Assembly: GCF_001723285.1 (NCBI RefSeq)
Contig: NZ_LPWG01000013.1
Location: forward strand, 1 to 64,000
From: Methyloceanibacter methanicus
GTDB taxonomy: Bacteria > Pseudomonadota > Alphaproteobacteria > Rhizobiales > Methyloligellaceae
DNA length: 64,000 bases
Direction of reading: 5' to 3'
Shown: positions 10,789 to 22,874 of the stretch, in pieces
How the letters are laid out: every line of letters begins with the position of its first letter
Position numbering within the stretch: position 1 is the stretch's first letter
The notes under the pieces: model-generated
The model's database searches: none
Told to the model about the DNA's origin: nothing
What the model saw: only the letters and a program-made list of their open reading frames with translations
Made by a program: the position numbers and the translations under genes

Positions 10789-11387
10789 CTAGTCGGTGCG
10801 CGGGTTGTTCTCGCGCCATTCGCCGGGGCGCTGGAACGTTCCGGCCCAGATGCCCTTGCCGGCGGCGCGGGCTTCGCTTTCGACGCCGGCATAGGCGAAG
10901 CCGGTCTTTCGGCCGAGATCGATCGCATAGCCTTCGCGTACCATGGTCTCGCCGATGTCGGGCACGCCCTTGGCGCGACACTGGGCGACGTTCCGGCCGT
11001 ATTTGTCGGTCGCCTTTTCGACGCAAGACACGTCCCCGCTTCTGATGAGCTTGGCGAGCGCGGTCTTGGCGGCGCGGCCGCAATCCCATTCCTTGCCCTT
11101 GGCGTCGGTGCAGGTCTGATGCAGCTCCGGCGCGTCGATGGCGAAGATCCGGTACTCTTCCCCGTTACTGGCGCGCAGGGAATCGCCGTCCACGGCCACG
11201 AGCTTCGCGCTGGGCCGATCATCTCGGACTCCAGGCCGCAATAGCGATTGAGGAGCAGGACCAGAATCAGGACGATCAGCAGCGCGATGGCTTTGCCCAG
11301 TTGCTGGGCCAGCGTCTGCTTGGCCGACGTGGAGCGCCGCCGGCTGGTGGTGCTCTTGCTGCGCGATCTGGTTGGCGTGCGGGCCAT
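10789..11387 (-). CDS. Membrane-anchored staphylococcal-nuclease-like protein, one frame break
   Basis: A basic Ser/Thr/Arg N-terminus and one transmembrane helix (AIALLIVLILVLLLN) precede an SNase domain with KLVAVDGDSL, YRIFAIDAPEL and ATDKYGRNVAQC, the usual Asp/Arg-bearing strands. One base is missing in the C run matching plus-strand 11212-11214; adding a C joins SEMIGP to SAKLVAVDGD. The ATG overlaps the TGA of the upstream transglycosylase, so the two are co-translated. It probably degrades nucleic acid at or outside the inner membrane. Confidence 0.75.
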
Positions 11388-12193
11388 CAGCCGCCGTCGA
11401 TCTGGGCGCCGACGATGGCGATGGTCTGCTGGTAGACGCCGGCCGCGTTCCAGCCCTGGATCGCCCGGTAGTTGGGTTGACCGGGTTGATAGCCGGCGCC
11501 TGGGCGCCAGCCGTGACCGCGCAGGAAGTTGGCGGTGGAGGCGAGGGCGTCGGACTTGTTGTTGAGGTCGACGCGTCCGTCGCCGTTGCCGTCCACGCCA
11601 TAGAGCAGCACGTTGCGCGGCAGGAACTGGGTGTGTCCCACTTCTCCATGCATGGCCCCGACTTGGCTGGGGCTCAAGGCGCCGCGGTCGACAAGCTGGA
11701 GCGCGGCGTAGAGATGCGGCGTGAAGAACTCCGGGCGGCGGCAGTCATAGGCGAGGGTGGCGACGGCCGAGAGCGTGTTCTGCCGGCCCATGTAGCGGCC
11801 AAAGCCCGTCTCCATGCCCCAAATGGCGATCAACGGGCCGGGCGGCACACCGTATCGGCGTTCGATGGCGTTGAAGAGCGCCGCGTTCGAGCTCTTGTAG
11901 CGCCGGCCTTGCGAGGCGATGGCCGAGGCGCCGCGCTTCTTCATGAACTGATCCAAGGACAGTTTGAAGCTGTGCTGACCGCGGTCGGCCTTGATGGTGC
12001 CGTAGGCGTATTGCGTCCCCATCAAGGCGTTGATGCCGCGCTTGCCGATGCCGTTGGCCGCGGCCTCTTGCGCGAAGGAGCGCTTCCACTTGTCGAAACC
12101 GGATGCGTTGTTGCCGCAGCGCGCGGCGAGCGCCGGGGCGGTGGCAAGCATAAGAAGGGCGCTCGCGAGCGCGATCAGTCGGGTATACGCCAT
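11387..12193 (-). CDS. Lytic murein transglycosylase, MltB family
   Basis: 268 residues with a signal peptide (to about residue 23). The catalytic Glu lies in IAIWGMETGFGRYMG, HTQFLPRN is the substrate-groove motif, and an EF-hand-like loop, DGNGDGRVDLNN, is known in this family. It cleaves the MurNAc-GlcNAc bond of peptidoglycan with 1,6-anhydro product formation in the periplasm. No lipobox is present, so it is likely soluble. It is the first gene of a two-gene unit with the anchored nuclease. Confidence 0.88.
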   Translation of the reverse strand: MAYTRLIALASALLMLATAPALAARCGNNASGFDKWKRSFAQEAAANGIGKRGINALMGTQYAYGTIKADRGQHSFKLSLDQFMKKRGASAIASQGRRYKSSNAALFNAIERRYGVPPGPLIAIWGMETGFGRYMGRQNTLSAVATLAYDCRRPEFFTPHLYAALQLVDRGALSPSQVGAMHGEVGHTQFLPRNVLLYGVDGNGDGRVDLNNKSDALASTANFLRGHGWRPGAGYQPGQPNYRAIQGWNAAGVYQQTIAIVGAQIDGG

Positions 12194-12495
12194 CAGGGCC
12201 TTCCATCGTTGTCAAAGGCGCCGGGCGAGACCGTCGCGCCAAGCCGCCGTCCTTGCCTGTCTTGCACTTGCGCGTTCTTCGTCCGCGCAAGCTTGTCAAG
12301 CCGTGCTCCGTTCCCCGCGGGAGCCCTTGTAGCGTGAGGATTCCTTGCTTGGCAATCGGCCGTTGATGCTAGAGGGCGCAATTTCCATCGACACCGCCGC
12401 GCGGCCTCAGGCGCAACCACCCGGCCGCCGAGGCGGCGTCCACCGGACATGGCGCGTTCAAGGTCTTTGCCTTGGGCCCGCAAGCGCTTGACTGT
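12194..12495. other. Intergenic region, no gene seen
   Basis: About 300 bp between the phasin stop and the transglycosylase start, both leftward. It should hold the transglycosylase promoter. No coding frame or strong hairpin was recognised. Confidence 0.35.
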
Positions 12496-12879
12496 CTACG
12501 GCTTCGAACGACCCGACTGCATGTTCTGCAGGGCGTCCGCCATCAACCAGGACAATTGCTGTGCCTGGATGCCGAAGGTCTGCATCTGCGTCTGCACATA
12601 ACGGCTTTGAAGCGTCATGACCTGTTGCAGATCGCGGGCCTGGGCCAACTCGCTGGCCAGGGCGAAAGAGCGCTCGGCGTTTTCCTTGGCGAAGCCGACG
12701 GCGCGATCCTGAATGGCCTTGAAGTTCTTCGCTTCCGGCACGCCGGACGCGGACCAGGCATTCATCGCTTGGCTCATGAACTCCATGAATTGGCCATAGG
12801 CCACGCGCGCTTGCTCGACGTTCTTCTCGGCCAAGTCGCGCATGTCTGTCGGAAATTCGAACATTTGCTTCTTATTCAT
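12496..12879 (-). CDS. Phasin family protein
   Basis: 127 residues, almost entirely helical and amphipathic, with the phasin pattern of FPTDMRDLAEKNVEQARVAYGQFMEF, then FAKENAERSFALASELAQARDLQQVMTLQ and SRYVQTQMQTFG. Phasins coat polyhydroxyalkanoate granules and control their size and number; some act as general stress-related surface proteins. No PHA genes are nearby, so involvement in storage is inferred from the family. Confidence 0.85.
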   Translation of the reverse strand: MNKKQMFEFPTDMRDLAEKNVEQARVAYGQFMEFMSQAMNAWSASGVPEAKNFKAIQDRAVGFAKENAERSFALASELAQARDLQQVMTLQSRYVQTQMQTFGIQAQQLSWLMADALQNMQSGRSKP

Positions 12880-13095
12880 GGGGTCCCCTTCAGCCCGGGT
12901 CTATCCTTCAAAGAGTTCTGAGCCCAACTCCATAGGCACTGTAGAATACAGCATATCCGCCCACGAAAGCTATGGCATGGGCCTTAAGGAACGCTTGCCA
13001 TGGGGCGGGCCCCGGCCCCGCGCTTCGAGCCTTTTCGGCGTTTTTGCCAGTTCCCGCTTGGTGAGGGGACGTGTTCGTGGCAGTTAGCTCAACAC

Positions 13096-14838
13096 ATGGC
13101 GGGGATCCACGACACCTTCACGACGGGTGCGGCGGCCAAGGCGGAGGCGGGGCCCTCGCAGCGGGAATTGACGCCGCGGGCTCTTGCCACCGGGCTGATC
13201 CTCGGCGCGCTTCTCGCCCCGTGCAACGTCTATTCAGGGCTGAAGATCGGCTGGTCGTTCAACATGTCGATCACCGCCCTTCTGCTGGCCTTCGCGTTCT
13301 GGGCGCCGGTCTCAAAGCTTTTCGGGCGGCCGTCCTGGGGCATGCTCGAGAGCAATATCAACCAAACGACGGCTTCGGCGGCGGCGGCCATCACCTCGAG
13401 CGGCCTCGTGGCGCCCATTCCGGCTCTGGCCGTGCTCACCGGCGGGAACATGCCCTGGGGCACGTTGACGGTCTGGGTCTTCTCCGTGAGTTTCCTCGGC
13501 GTCTGGATCGGCTGGTTTCTGCGGCCGCGGCTCATTGAAAAATCCGAGCTGGTGTTTCCCGCCGGCATGGCGACGGCGCAGACCATGCGGGACATGTTCG
13601 CCCACAAGGACGAGGCCATGGGCCGGGTCAAGGTGCTAATGTCGTCTCTCGTCGGCGCGGTGCTGTTCAACGTCGTCGACAAGCTCGTCTGGCATCTCCC
13701 GCGGGTCGGGCCCTCGCTGACGGCCTCGAAGCTCACCTTCGTCTTCGATCCGTCGCTACTGCTGCTCGGCTTCGGCGGGATTATCGGCTTGCGCGCCGGT
13801 CTCGGTCTTCTGGTGGGGGCCATCGTGGCGTGGGGGCTGATCGGCCCGGCCTTGATCGATCGCGGGATCGTCGCCGTCTCGTCCGGGGAGACGAACTGGT
13901 TCGAACCGCTCGTCGGCTGGCTCCTCTGGCCCGGCGTCACCCTGATGGTGGCGGCGAGCCTCACGAGCTTCGGCGCCTCGCTGATCGAGTCGACGAAGCC
14001 GCATCCGCACCGGCCCGCCCACGCCCACGCGCCCGAGAGCGGGTGGCTGCAATTCGCGGGGTTCGTGGCCGCCGCCGCGCTCGCCATCGTGCTCCAGATC
14101 GTCCTGTTCGACGTGCATTGGACCATGGCGCTTGCGTCCATTCCGGTGGCGTTCGCGCTGGCCACGGTGGCGGCGCGGGTGGTGGGCGAGACCTCGGTGG
14201 CGCCCATCGGCGCCATCGGCAAGGTCTCTCAACTGACCTTCGGCGTGATGGCGCCGGGCCAGCCCGTCACCAATCTCATGACCGCGAATGTCGCCGGCGG
14301 CGCGGCGGGTCAATCGGCGGACCTCCTCAACGATTTCCGCGCGGGCTACGAGGTCGGCGCCCATCCCACCCGTCAGGTCGTCGCCCAGTGCGCCGGGATC
14401 GTGGTCGGCAGCCTTGTCAGCAGTCTCGTCTATCTGATGTTGATTCCCGATCCCGCCACGCAGCTCTTCACGCCGGAGTGGCCGGCGCCCGCCGTCGCCG
14501 TTTGGAAGGCCGTGGCCGAAGCGCTCAGCGACGGCCTCGGCGGCATCGCGCCGTCGGCGCTCGCTGCGATGGGCGTCGGCGCGGTGCTCGGCGTGGGTCT
14601 GGCGCTGGTGGAACGCCAGCTCGACCCGAAGCACCTCCTGATCGTGCCGAGCGGGGCGACGCTCGGCCTTGCTTTCGTGATCCCCGCCAGCACGTCGTTG
14701 ATGCTGTTCGCCGGCGCGGCCCTGGCGGCGCTGGCGCACAGATTCGCGCCTAATTGGTCCGCGCGGTTCCTGCTCAGCGTGGCCGCGGGGCTGGTGGCGG
14801 GCGAAAGCCTGTTCGGGGTGGCGTCGGTCTGGTTCTGA
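13096..14838 (+). CDS. OPT family oligopeptide transporter
   Basis: 580 residues with about 14-16 hydrophobic segments. OPT signatures are PCNVYSGLKIGWSFNMSI near the N-terminus, NINQTTASAAAAITSSG, and FPAGMATAQTM. These proton-coupled carriers import oligopeptides or, in the YSL branch, metal chelates. The ATG at 13096 was chosen because conserved sequence begins about 25 codons later, but the ribosome site is weak and the frame stays open upstream. Confidence 0.85.
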   Translation: MAGIHDTFTTGAAAKAEAGPSQRELTPRALATGLILGALLAPCNVYSGLKIGWSFNMSITALLLAFAFWAPVSKLFGRPSWGMLESNINQTTASAAAAITSSGLVAPIPALAVLTGGNMPWGTLTVWVFSVSFLGVWIGWFLRPRLIEKSELVFPAGMATAQTMRDMFAHKDEAMGRVKVLMSSLVGAVLFNVVDKLVWHLPRVGPSLTASKLTFVFDPSLLLLGFGGIIGLRAGLGLLVGAIVAWGLIGPALIDRGIVAVSSGETNWFEPLVGWLLWPGVTLMVAASLTSFGASLIESTKPHPHRPAHAHAPESGWLQFAGFVAAAALAIVLQIVLFDVHWTMALASIPVAFALATVAARVVGETSVAPIGAIGKVSQLTFGVMAPGQPVTNLMTANVAGGAAGQSADLLNDFRAGYEVGAHPTRQVVAQCAGIVVGSLVSSLVYLMLIPDPATQLFTPEWPAPAVAVWKAVAEALSDGLGGIAPSALAAMGVGAVLGVGLALVERQLDPKHLLIVPSGATLGLAFVIPASTSLMLFAGAALAALAHRFAPNWSARFLLSVAAGLVAGESLFGVASVWF

Positions 14839-14862
14839 GGCTGCTCGTTCGCGGGGAGCCCG

Positions 14863-15927
<1,065 letters not shown>

Positions 15928-16893
15928 TTATCCCCTCGATTCAAGTCCCAGCGCCTTGCGGATCGGGGCGGCGACGGCCTCGGTGTCGTTGACCGGTGCA
16001 TAGTCGAAGGGCTCGATCCGTCCTTCGAAGGGCCGTGTGGCGCCGCGTTCGCGCATCAAGGCGTGGAACCGGGCAAGGCGCGTGGACCGGCCCGGCAGGG
16101 CCTGAACGTAGACCGGCTTTCCGGTGCCCGTGGCCTCGGTGACCATGTTGACCGAATCCTCGGTGACGACGATGGCATCCGCGAGCGACAGGAATGCGAA
16201 ATAGGGGTTTTCGCCGGTTCCGTCCCAGACCATATGCGGCACGTCTTTCACGGCTTCGGCCACGGCCTTCAGCGTCTCCGGGCCCGTGCGGCGCGACGGG
16301 GTGATCAGAAGCGAGCCCCCGCACCCGCGGGCGAGGTTCGCGAGCGTCTCGCCGAAGCGCGCGCCGACCTCTGGCGGAAAGCTGAAGGCGCGGCTGTTCC
16401 CGCCCAGCAGCACCGCGATCCGGGGGTGGGGCAGGCCGGCGATCCGGGGGGCGAAGCGCGCCCCGGCCTCGGTCAGGCGGTCGGCGGTCACGCTGTGGAC
16501 GGCGCCGAAGGTGCTGATGACGTTCGGGGCGGTGAAATCGTCGTGCACGGGCGCGGCAATCAGGTCGAACAGGCGGGCCGGGACCTTCGGGTCCTGGATA
16601 TGCAGCCCGTAGGCGCCGCCCAGCCGTTTGATGGCGAGGGCAAGCGGGACGCTGCGGCGCCCGATGGAGATGACGAGACGGGGCCAGGGCGGGGCGAGCG
16701 GGGAACTCGACTCCGAGGCCGCGATGCGCCCTTTTGCCGGCACAAGATGTTGAAAGCGGGTGGGAATCAGCCGGATCGGCCCGGCGGGCCTGACGCGTTT
16801 CAGGATGTAGGGCAGGCCTACCGCCTCGGCCACGGCGATGCCTTGCGCCTCCATGCCCACCGCGCCGTCGGTGACGATCCAGGTTTCCGGCAT
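15928..16893 (-). CDS. Mitochondrial fission ELM1-like family protein
   Basis: 321 residues: MPETWIVTDGAVGMEAQ at the start, GLHIQDPKVPARLFDLIAAPVHD in the middle, and AVLLGGNSRAFSF with TEDSVNMVTEATGTGKPVY late. This is the two-lobed ELM1 family (GT-B-like fold), named for a plant mitochondrial fission factor and widespread in alphaproteobacteria with unknown bacterial function. It is divergent from the Lrp gene across about 180 bp. Confidence 0.8.
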   Translation of the reverse strand: MPETWIVTDGAVGMEAQGIAVAEAVGLPYILKRVRPAGPIRLIPTRFQHLVPAKGRIAASESSSPLAPPWPRLVISIGRRSVPLALAIKRLGGAYGLHIQDPKVPARLFDLIAAPVHDDFTAPNVISTFGAVHSVTADRLTEAGARFAPRIAGLPHPRIAVLLGGNSRAFSFPPEVGARFGETLANLARGCGGSLLITPSRRTGPETLKAVAEAVKDVPHMVWDGTGENPYFAFLSLADAIVVTEDSVNMVTEATGTGKPVYVQALPGRSTRLARFHALMRERGATRPFEGRIEPFDYAPVNDTEAVAAPIRKALGLESRG

Positions 16894-17070
16894 GGTTTCC
16901 TTTAAATCCCGCTCAAGAAAATTTCCAGAATGGAAAATGCTCAATTTGTTTCCGATTCTGTTGTGTTGGCGGCACAAATATGTGCAAAACTTCCCCGCCG
17001 AACGTCAGTGCCTTGCCATCGCGCCTTCTACCGCGATGGGCCCGCTACCGTCCAGGGAGGATGGGGCCCA

Positions 17071-17580
17071 ATGCGTGCCACCCGACTTGATTCCACGGAT
17101 TGGCTCATTTTGCGTGAGCTCCAAGCCGATGGGCGGATTACCAATATTGAATTGGCGCGCAAGGTCGGCATTTCGGCCCCGCCCTGCCTGCGCCGCGTCC
17201 GCGCGCTCGAGGAGGCCGGGATCGTCCGGGGCTTCACGGTCCTGCTCGACGACCGGGCGCTTGGCTTCGACGTGTCCGCGTTCGCCATGATCAAGCTGCA
17301 CAGCCAGGCGGAGCCGGATCTGACCGCCTTCGAGGACTGGGTCGCCGACAGTCCCGTGGTTCGCGACTGTCATATGCTCTCGGGCGAGATCGACTTCCTG
17401 CTGCGCTGCATCGCGCCGGACCTCGGCACCTTCCAGGACTTCATCATCCACGACCTCACCGCCGCCCCCCATGTGGAAAGCGTCAAGACCTCGCTCGTGA
17501 TCCGGACCTCGAAGCAGGCGCCGGGCGTGCCGACGGAACTGGTGTCGGACCACGCGGAGCCGGTGCGGCGCGCGGACTAG
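17071..17580 (+). CDS. Lrp/AsnC family transcriptional regulator
   Basis: 169 residues: an N-terminal winged helix (LILRELQADGRITNIELARKVG, SAPPCLRRVRALEEAGIV) and a C-terminal RAM domain (AFAMIKLHSQ, DCHMLSGEIDFLLRCIAPD). These proteins form octamers and sense amino acids. GGAGG ten bases upstream of the ATG at 17071 fits; a nearer ATG at 17061 is out of frame. It overlaps the stop of the convergent Tat protein gene by four bases. Its own promoter region is shared with the ELM1-like gene. Confidence 0.88.
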   Translation: MRATRLDSTDWLILRELQADGRITNIELARKVGISAPPCLRRVRALEEAGIVRGFTVLLDDRALGFDVSAFAMIKLHSQAEPDLTAFEDWVADSPVVRDCHMLSGEIDFLLRCIAPDLGTFQDFIIHDLTAAPHVESVKTSLVIRTSKQAPGVPTELVSDHAEPVRRAD

Positions 17581-18969
17581 CGCACCACGTTGGCGTAGAC
17601 CGCGAGGTTGCGGTAGGACTCCGCGCTTTCCAGGCCGAGATCGGGGCCGATGGGCGTCGGCCCTTTCATCGCGCGGATCGCCCCGTCCTGGGCCCCGTCG
17701 ATGAGATTGTCGGTGATGAGCGCCGTGCCGGCGCCGGCATTCGCGGCCACGCCGATGCCGATATGGCTCTTGCGGATCACGTTGCCGGTCACGGCCACGT
17801 CGCGCAGGTATGCGCCCCAGCCGACGATGATGCCGTAGGCGGGCGCCCCTTCCACCACGTTGCCCGAGACCGTGGTGTCCGCTTCCACGGCGATGCCGTT
17901 GCCGCGCACTTCGCCGGTTTTGCGGAAGAAGATGTTGCGGATGATGTTGCCTTGGACCACGGCGAGGCGTCCGCCCTCGTTGAAATTGGTGACGGAGATG
18001 CCGGTCGCGGCGGTGTCCACGATGTTGTTGGCGATGACCGCGCCTTCGAAGCCGAACTCGGCGTAGAGCGCGACCTCCCCGAGACGGGAGCACGAATTGG
18101 CGATCATCTGGCAGTTCGAGCCCGCATTGCTGCGGATGGCCGAGTACGCGCAGTCGGCGATGCGGTTCTGCGTCACCAGCACGGAGCCGGCGCGGAACAC
18201 GTTCACGCCGTTCCCGTTCTGGCCGCTGCCGCCGCTCCGCGCGGCGATCCGTTCGATGCGGTTGCCGCTCACGAGCGTGCCGTCTTCGCCCATGTCCGAG
18301 CGCCAGACGAGGATGCCGTTGTCGCCGCAATCGTGAAGGTGATTGCCGGTGATCTCGAGGCCGCTTGCGTCTTCGCTGAACAGGGCCGCCCGCGCGATAT
18401 TGCCGAAGGTGCAGTTGGCGATGCGGCCCGCGCATTTGCGCAAGTTCACGCCACCGCCGCCGCTGTTGACGAAGCGGCAGTCCGACACGTCGAGGCTTGA
18501 GGCCTCGGTCGCGGTCATCAGGCGCCGTCCTCGCCGAGCGGGATGCCGCCGCCGTCGAGAACGAGGCCGGAGAGGCGCACATTGTCCGCGCCCGGGACGT
18601 CGAGCATCGGTTCGCCGCCCGGCTCAGGATCGTGCGGCCCGGGGCGCCGTGCACGTGCGTGCCGGACTTCAGTGTCAGCGTATCGGTCTTGTAGGTGCCG
18701 GCGGGCAGGAAGAGCGGCACACCCGTTCTGGCCGCGTCGTCGAGGGCTTCTTGCAGCGTTGCGGTCTGCGCGATCGCCCCGCCGGCAGGAACGATGCCGC
18801 GGTCGTTGGAGACGCTTGCCTCTCGTGCCAGCGCCGCGTGCGGGGCCCACGTGCCGAGGCCGGCGCCAAGTCCTGTGCCGAGTCCTGTTCCAAGTCCTGC
18901 CAGCAGCGCGTCGCGGCGGCCGATTTGCGTGGCGCCACGGGCGCGCGGGTCTTTCGGTGCGCGCGTCAT
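17577..18969 (-). CDS. TIGR03808-type Tat-exported right-handed beta-helix repeat protein, two frame breaks
   Basis: The N-terminus carries a twin-arginine signal (GRRDALLAGLG, with LGTGLGAGLGT) and then DNRG.VPAGG..A and FLPAGTYKTDTL, the pectate-lyase-like entry strand. The rest is parallel beta-helix repeats of the type ISGNxIxx (TGNHLHDCGDNGILVW, VSGNVVEGAPAYGIIVGWG). Single missing bases near 18625 and 18520 split it; filling them gives one protein of about 465 residues. It is expected in the periplasm. The function is unknown; the fold suggests a polysaccharide partner. The ATG overlaps the TGA of the peptidase gene. Confidence 0.78.
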
Positions 18970-19643
18970 GAGGACTCCACCGCCGGGCCATCGATGTCGG
19001 TGGAGAGCTTGCTTTGCAACTGTATCGCGTGAAGCGCCTCGCGCAGGATCGCTTCTGCGGCCAACAACAAGGTCCGTCTGCTGAGGAGATGCGTTTGCGG
19101 CACGTGGACGAAGAGCGCGTCCGCGCCGTTCTGCTCGGCCCAATGGAGCGAGCGATAATAGAGGTCGTTGCAGAGATAGCGCCCGCACGACTGGGAGGTT
19201 CGGGCCGGGACCTGTTCGTCCTGCAGCCGGGCGGCGAGCGCATCGACGGGCAGGTAGGTTTCCAGCGTGCCGTCGCATCCGGAAATCACGTCGTGGCGTC
19301 CCGGATGCGCGCCGCAGGCATCGGGGCGGTGATCGACCTCGTTGTGGGCCCTGCACTCCAAATGAATCTCCGTCGCCTCGAGCTGGACGCCGAAATGGAT
19401 CATGAGGCGCGGGCGGATGGACTGATGAAAATAGGCCGCGCGGCTCGCCACGGCGCCCCACTCGGTCGGAAACACGGCGCGATAAAGCGTGCAGTCGTCG
19501 GGGGTCGCGGCGGATGCCACCGTTTCGGCCAGCCAGCCGGACGGGTTCTCGGCGACGCCGGGGAAGGGGCCAAACCCCGTGAGCAGACGCGCGGCCTTGC
19601 CAACACTTTTGCCATGCCTCTGGCTTAGCTCCGCCGCGGCCAA
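18966..19643 (-). CDS. Pyroglutamyl-peptidase I-like cysteine peptidase (family C15)
   Basis: The protein has LLTGFGPFPGVAENPSGWL (C15 N-terminal signature with the substrate loop), the nucleophile in SCGRYLCNDLYY, and the His in LFVHVP. C15 enzymes remove N-terminal pyroglutamate from peptides in the cytoplasm. The only start in this frame is TTG. An ATG at 19615 in the next frame would give MAKVLARPR leading into LLTGFG if one base were missing near 19590, which is a plausible true start. It is co-transcribed with the Tat repeat protein gene. Confidence 0.75.
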   Translation of the reverse strand: MAAAELSQRHGKSVGKAARLLTGFGPFPGVAENPSGWLAETVASAATPDDCTLYRAVFPTEWGAVASRAAYFHQSIRPRLMIHFGVQLEATEIHLECRAHNEVDHRPDACGAHPGRHDVISGCDGTLETYLPVDALAARLQDEQVPARTSQSCGRYLCNDLYYRSLHWAEQNGADALFVHVPQTHLLSRRTLLLAAEAILREALHAIQLQSKLSTDIDGPAVESS

Positions 19644-19683
19644 GAGGGAAGGGGGTATCGCCCGCGTGGTTGACGGCGAAAGG

Positions 19684-20723
19684 CTACTCGGCGTCTTTCA
19701 GCCCGACCAGTTCGGCGAGCGCGTCGGCGCGCGCTTCGGCGGGGCTGAGCCGCCCCTCGCGCACCTGGTCCTCGATGTCCTGGTAGCCGCGCGCGGCCTT
19801 GCGTCCGCCCTTGAAGGCCGCGAGCAGGCGCTGCTCGAAAATCTCGCGCATCCAGGTTGCCGCCTGCTCGGCGCGGCGTTCGTCGAGGACGCCCGCCTCT
19901 TCGAGCTGCGCCGGCATTCGCCGATCTTCTGCCACAGCGTATCGAGGCCCGTATTGTCGCGCGCCGACATGGTGAGCACGGCGGGCTGCCAGGCGGCGTT
20001 GCCGGAGGCGAGAATGTGCAGGGCCGCGCGATATTCCGTGGCCGCGCGGTTGGCGCGTTCCACATTGTCGCTGTCGGCCTTGTTCACGGCGATGATGTCG
20101 GCGAGCTCGAGGAGGCCGCGCTTGATGCCTTGCAGCTCGTCGCCCGCGCCGGGGATGGCCACGACCACGAACACGTCGACCATGTTGGACACGGCGGTCT
20201 CCGATTGGCCGACGCCGACCGTCTCCACCAGCACCACGTCGTACCCGGCCGCCTCGGCGATGGCGATGGTCTCGCGCGTGGTCTTGGTGACGCCGCCGAG
20301 GCTGGAGCCCGCCGGCGAAGGCCGGATGAAGGCATTGGCTTCAGATGCGAGCCGGCCCATGCGCGTCTTGTCGCCCAGAATGGAGCCGCCCGTGCGGGAC
20401 GAGGTCGGGTCGACCGCCAGCACAGCCACCTTGTGGCCCGCCGCGATCAGATTGAGCCCGAACTGATCGATCAGCGTGGATTTTCCGGCCGCCGGCACGC
20501 CGCTAATGCCGATCCGGATCGCCTTGCCGGTGTCGGGGAGAAGCATCTTCAGCAGCGCGCGCGCCCGGGCCTGGTCCTCGGGCCGCGTGCTCTCGATCAG
20601 GGTGATGGCGCGCCCCAGCGCCACCCGGTCGCCCTTGCGGACGCCGGCGGCGATTTCGTCAAGGCCCGGCTGGGGTCTTTGCGCAACCCCGGCGCCCAGG
20701 CCGCTCGAACGTGCCGCACTCAT
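19684..20723 (-). CDS. meaB: Methylmalonyl-CoA mutase-associated GTPase MeaB, one frame break
   Basis: A G3E-family GTPase that gates cofactor B12 loading and protects the mutase. It shows Walker A GVPAAGKST, AVDPTSSRTGGSILGDKTRM, ETVGVGQSE, and NKAD. One base is missing near 19920, where LWQKIGE passes into MPAQLEEAGVLDERRAEQ; the joined protein has about 346 residues, normal for MeaB. The ATG directly follows the stop of scpA, so the genes form one operon. Confidence 0.92.
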
Positions 20724-22874
<2,151 letters not shown>
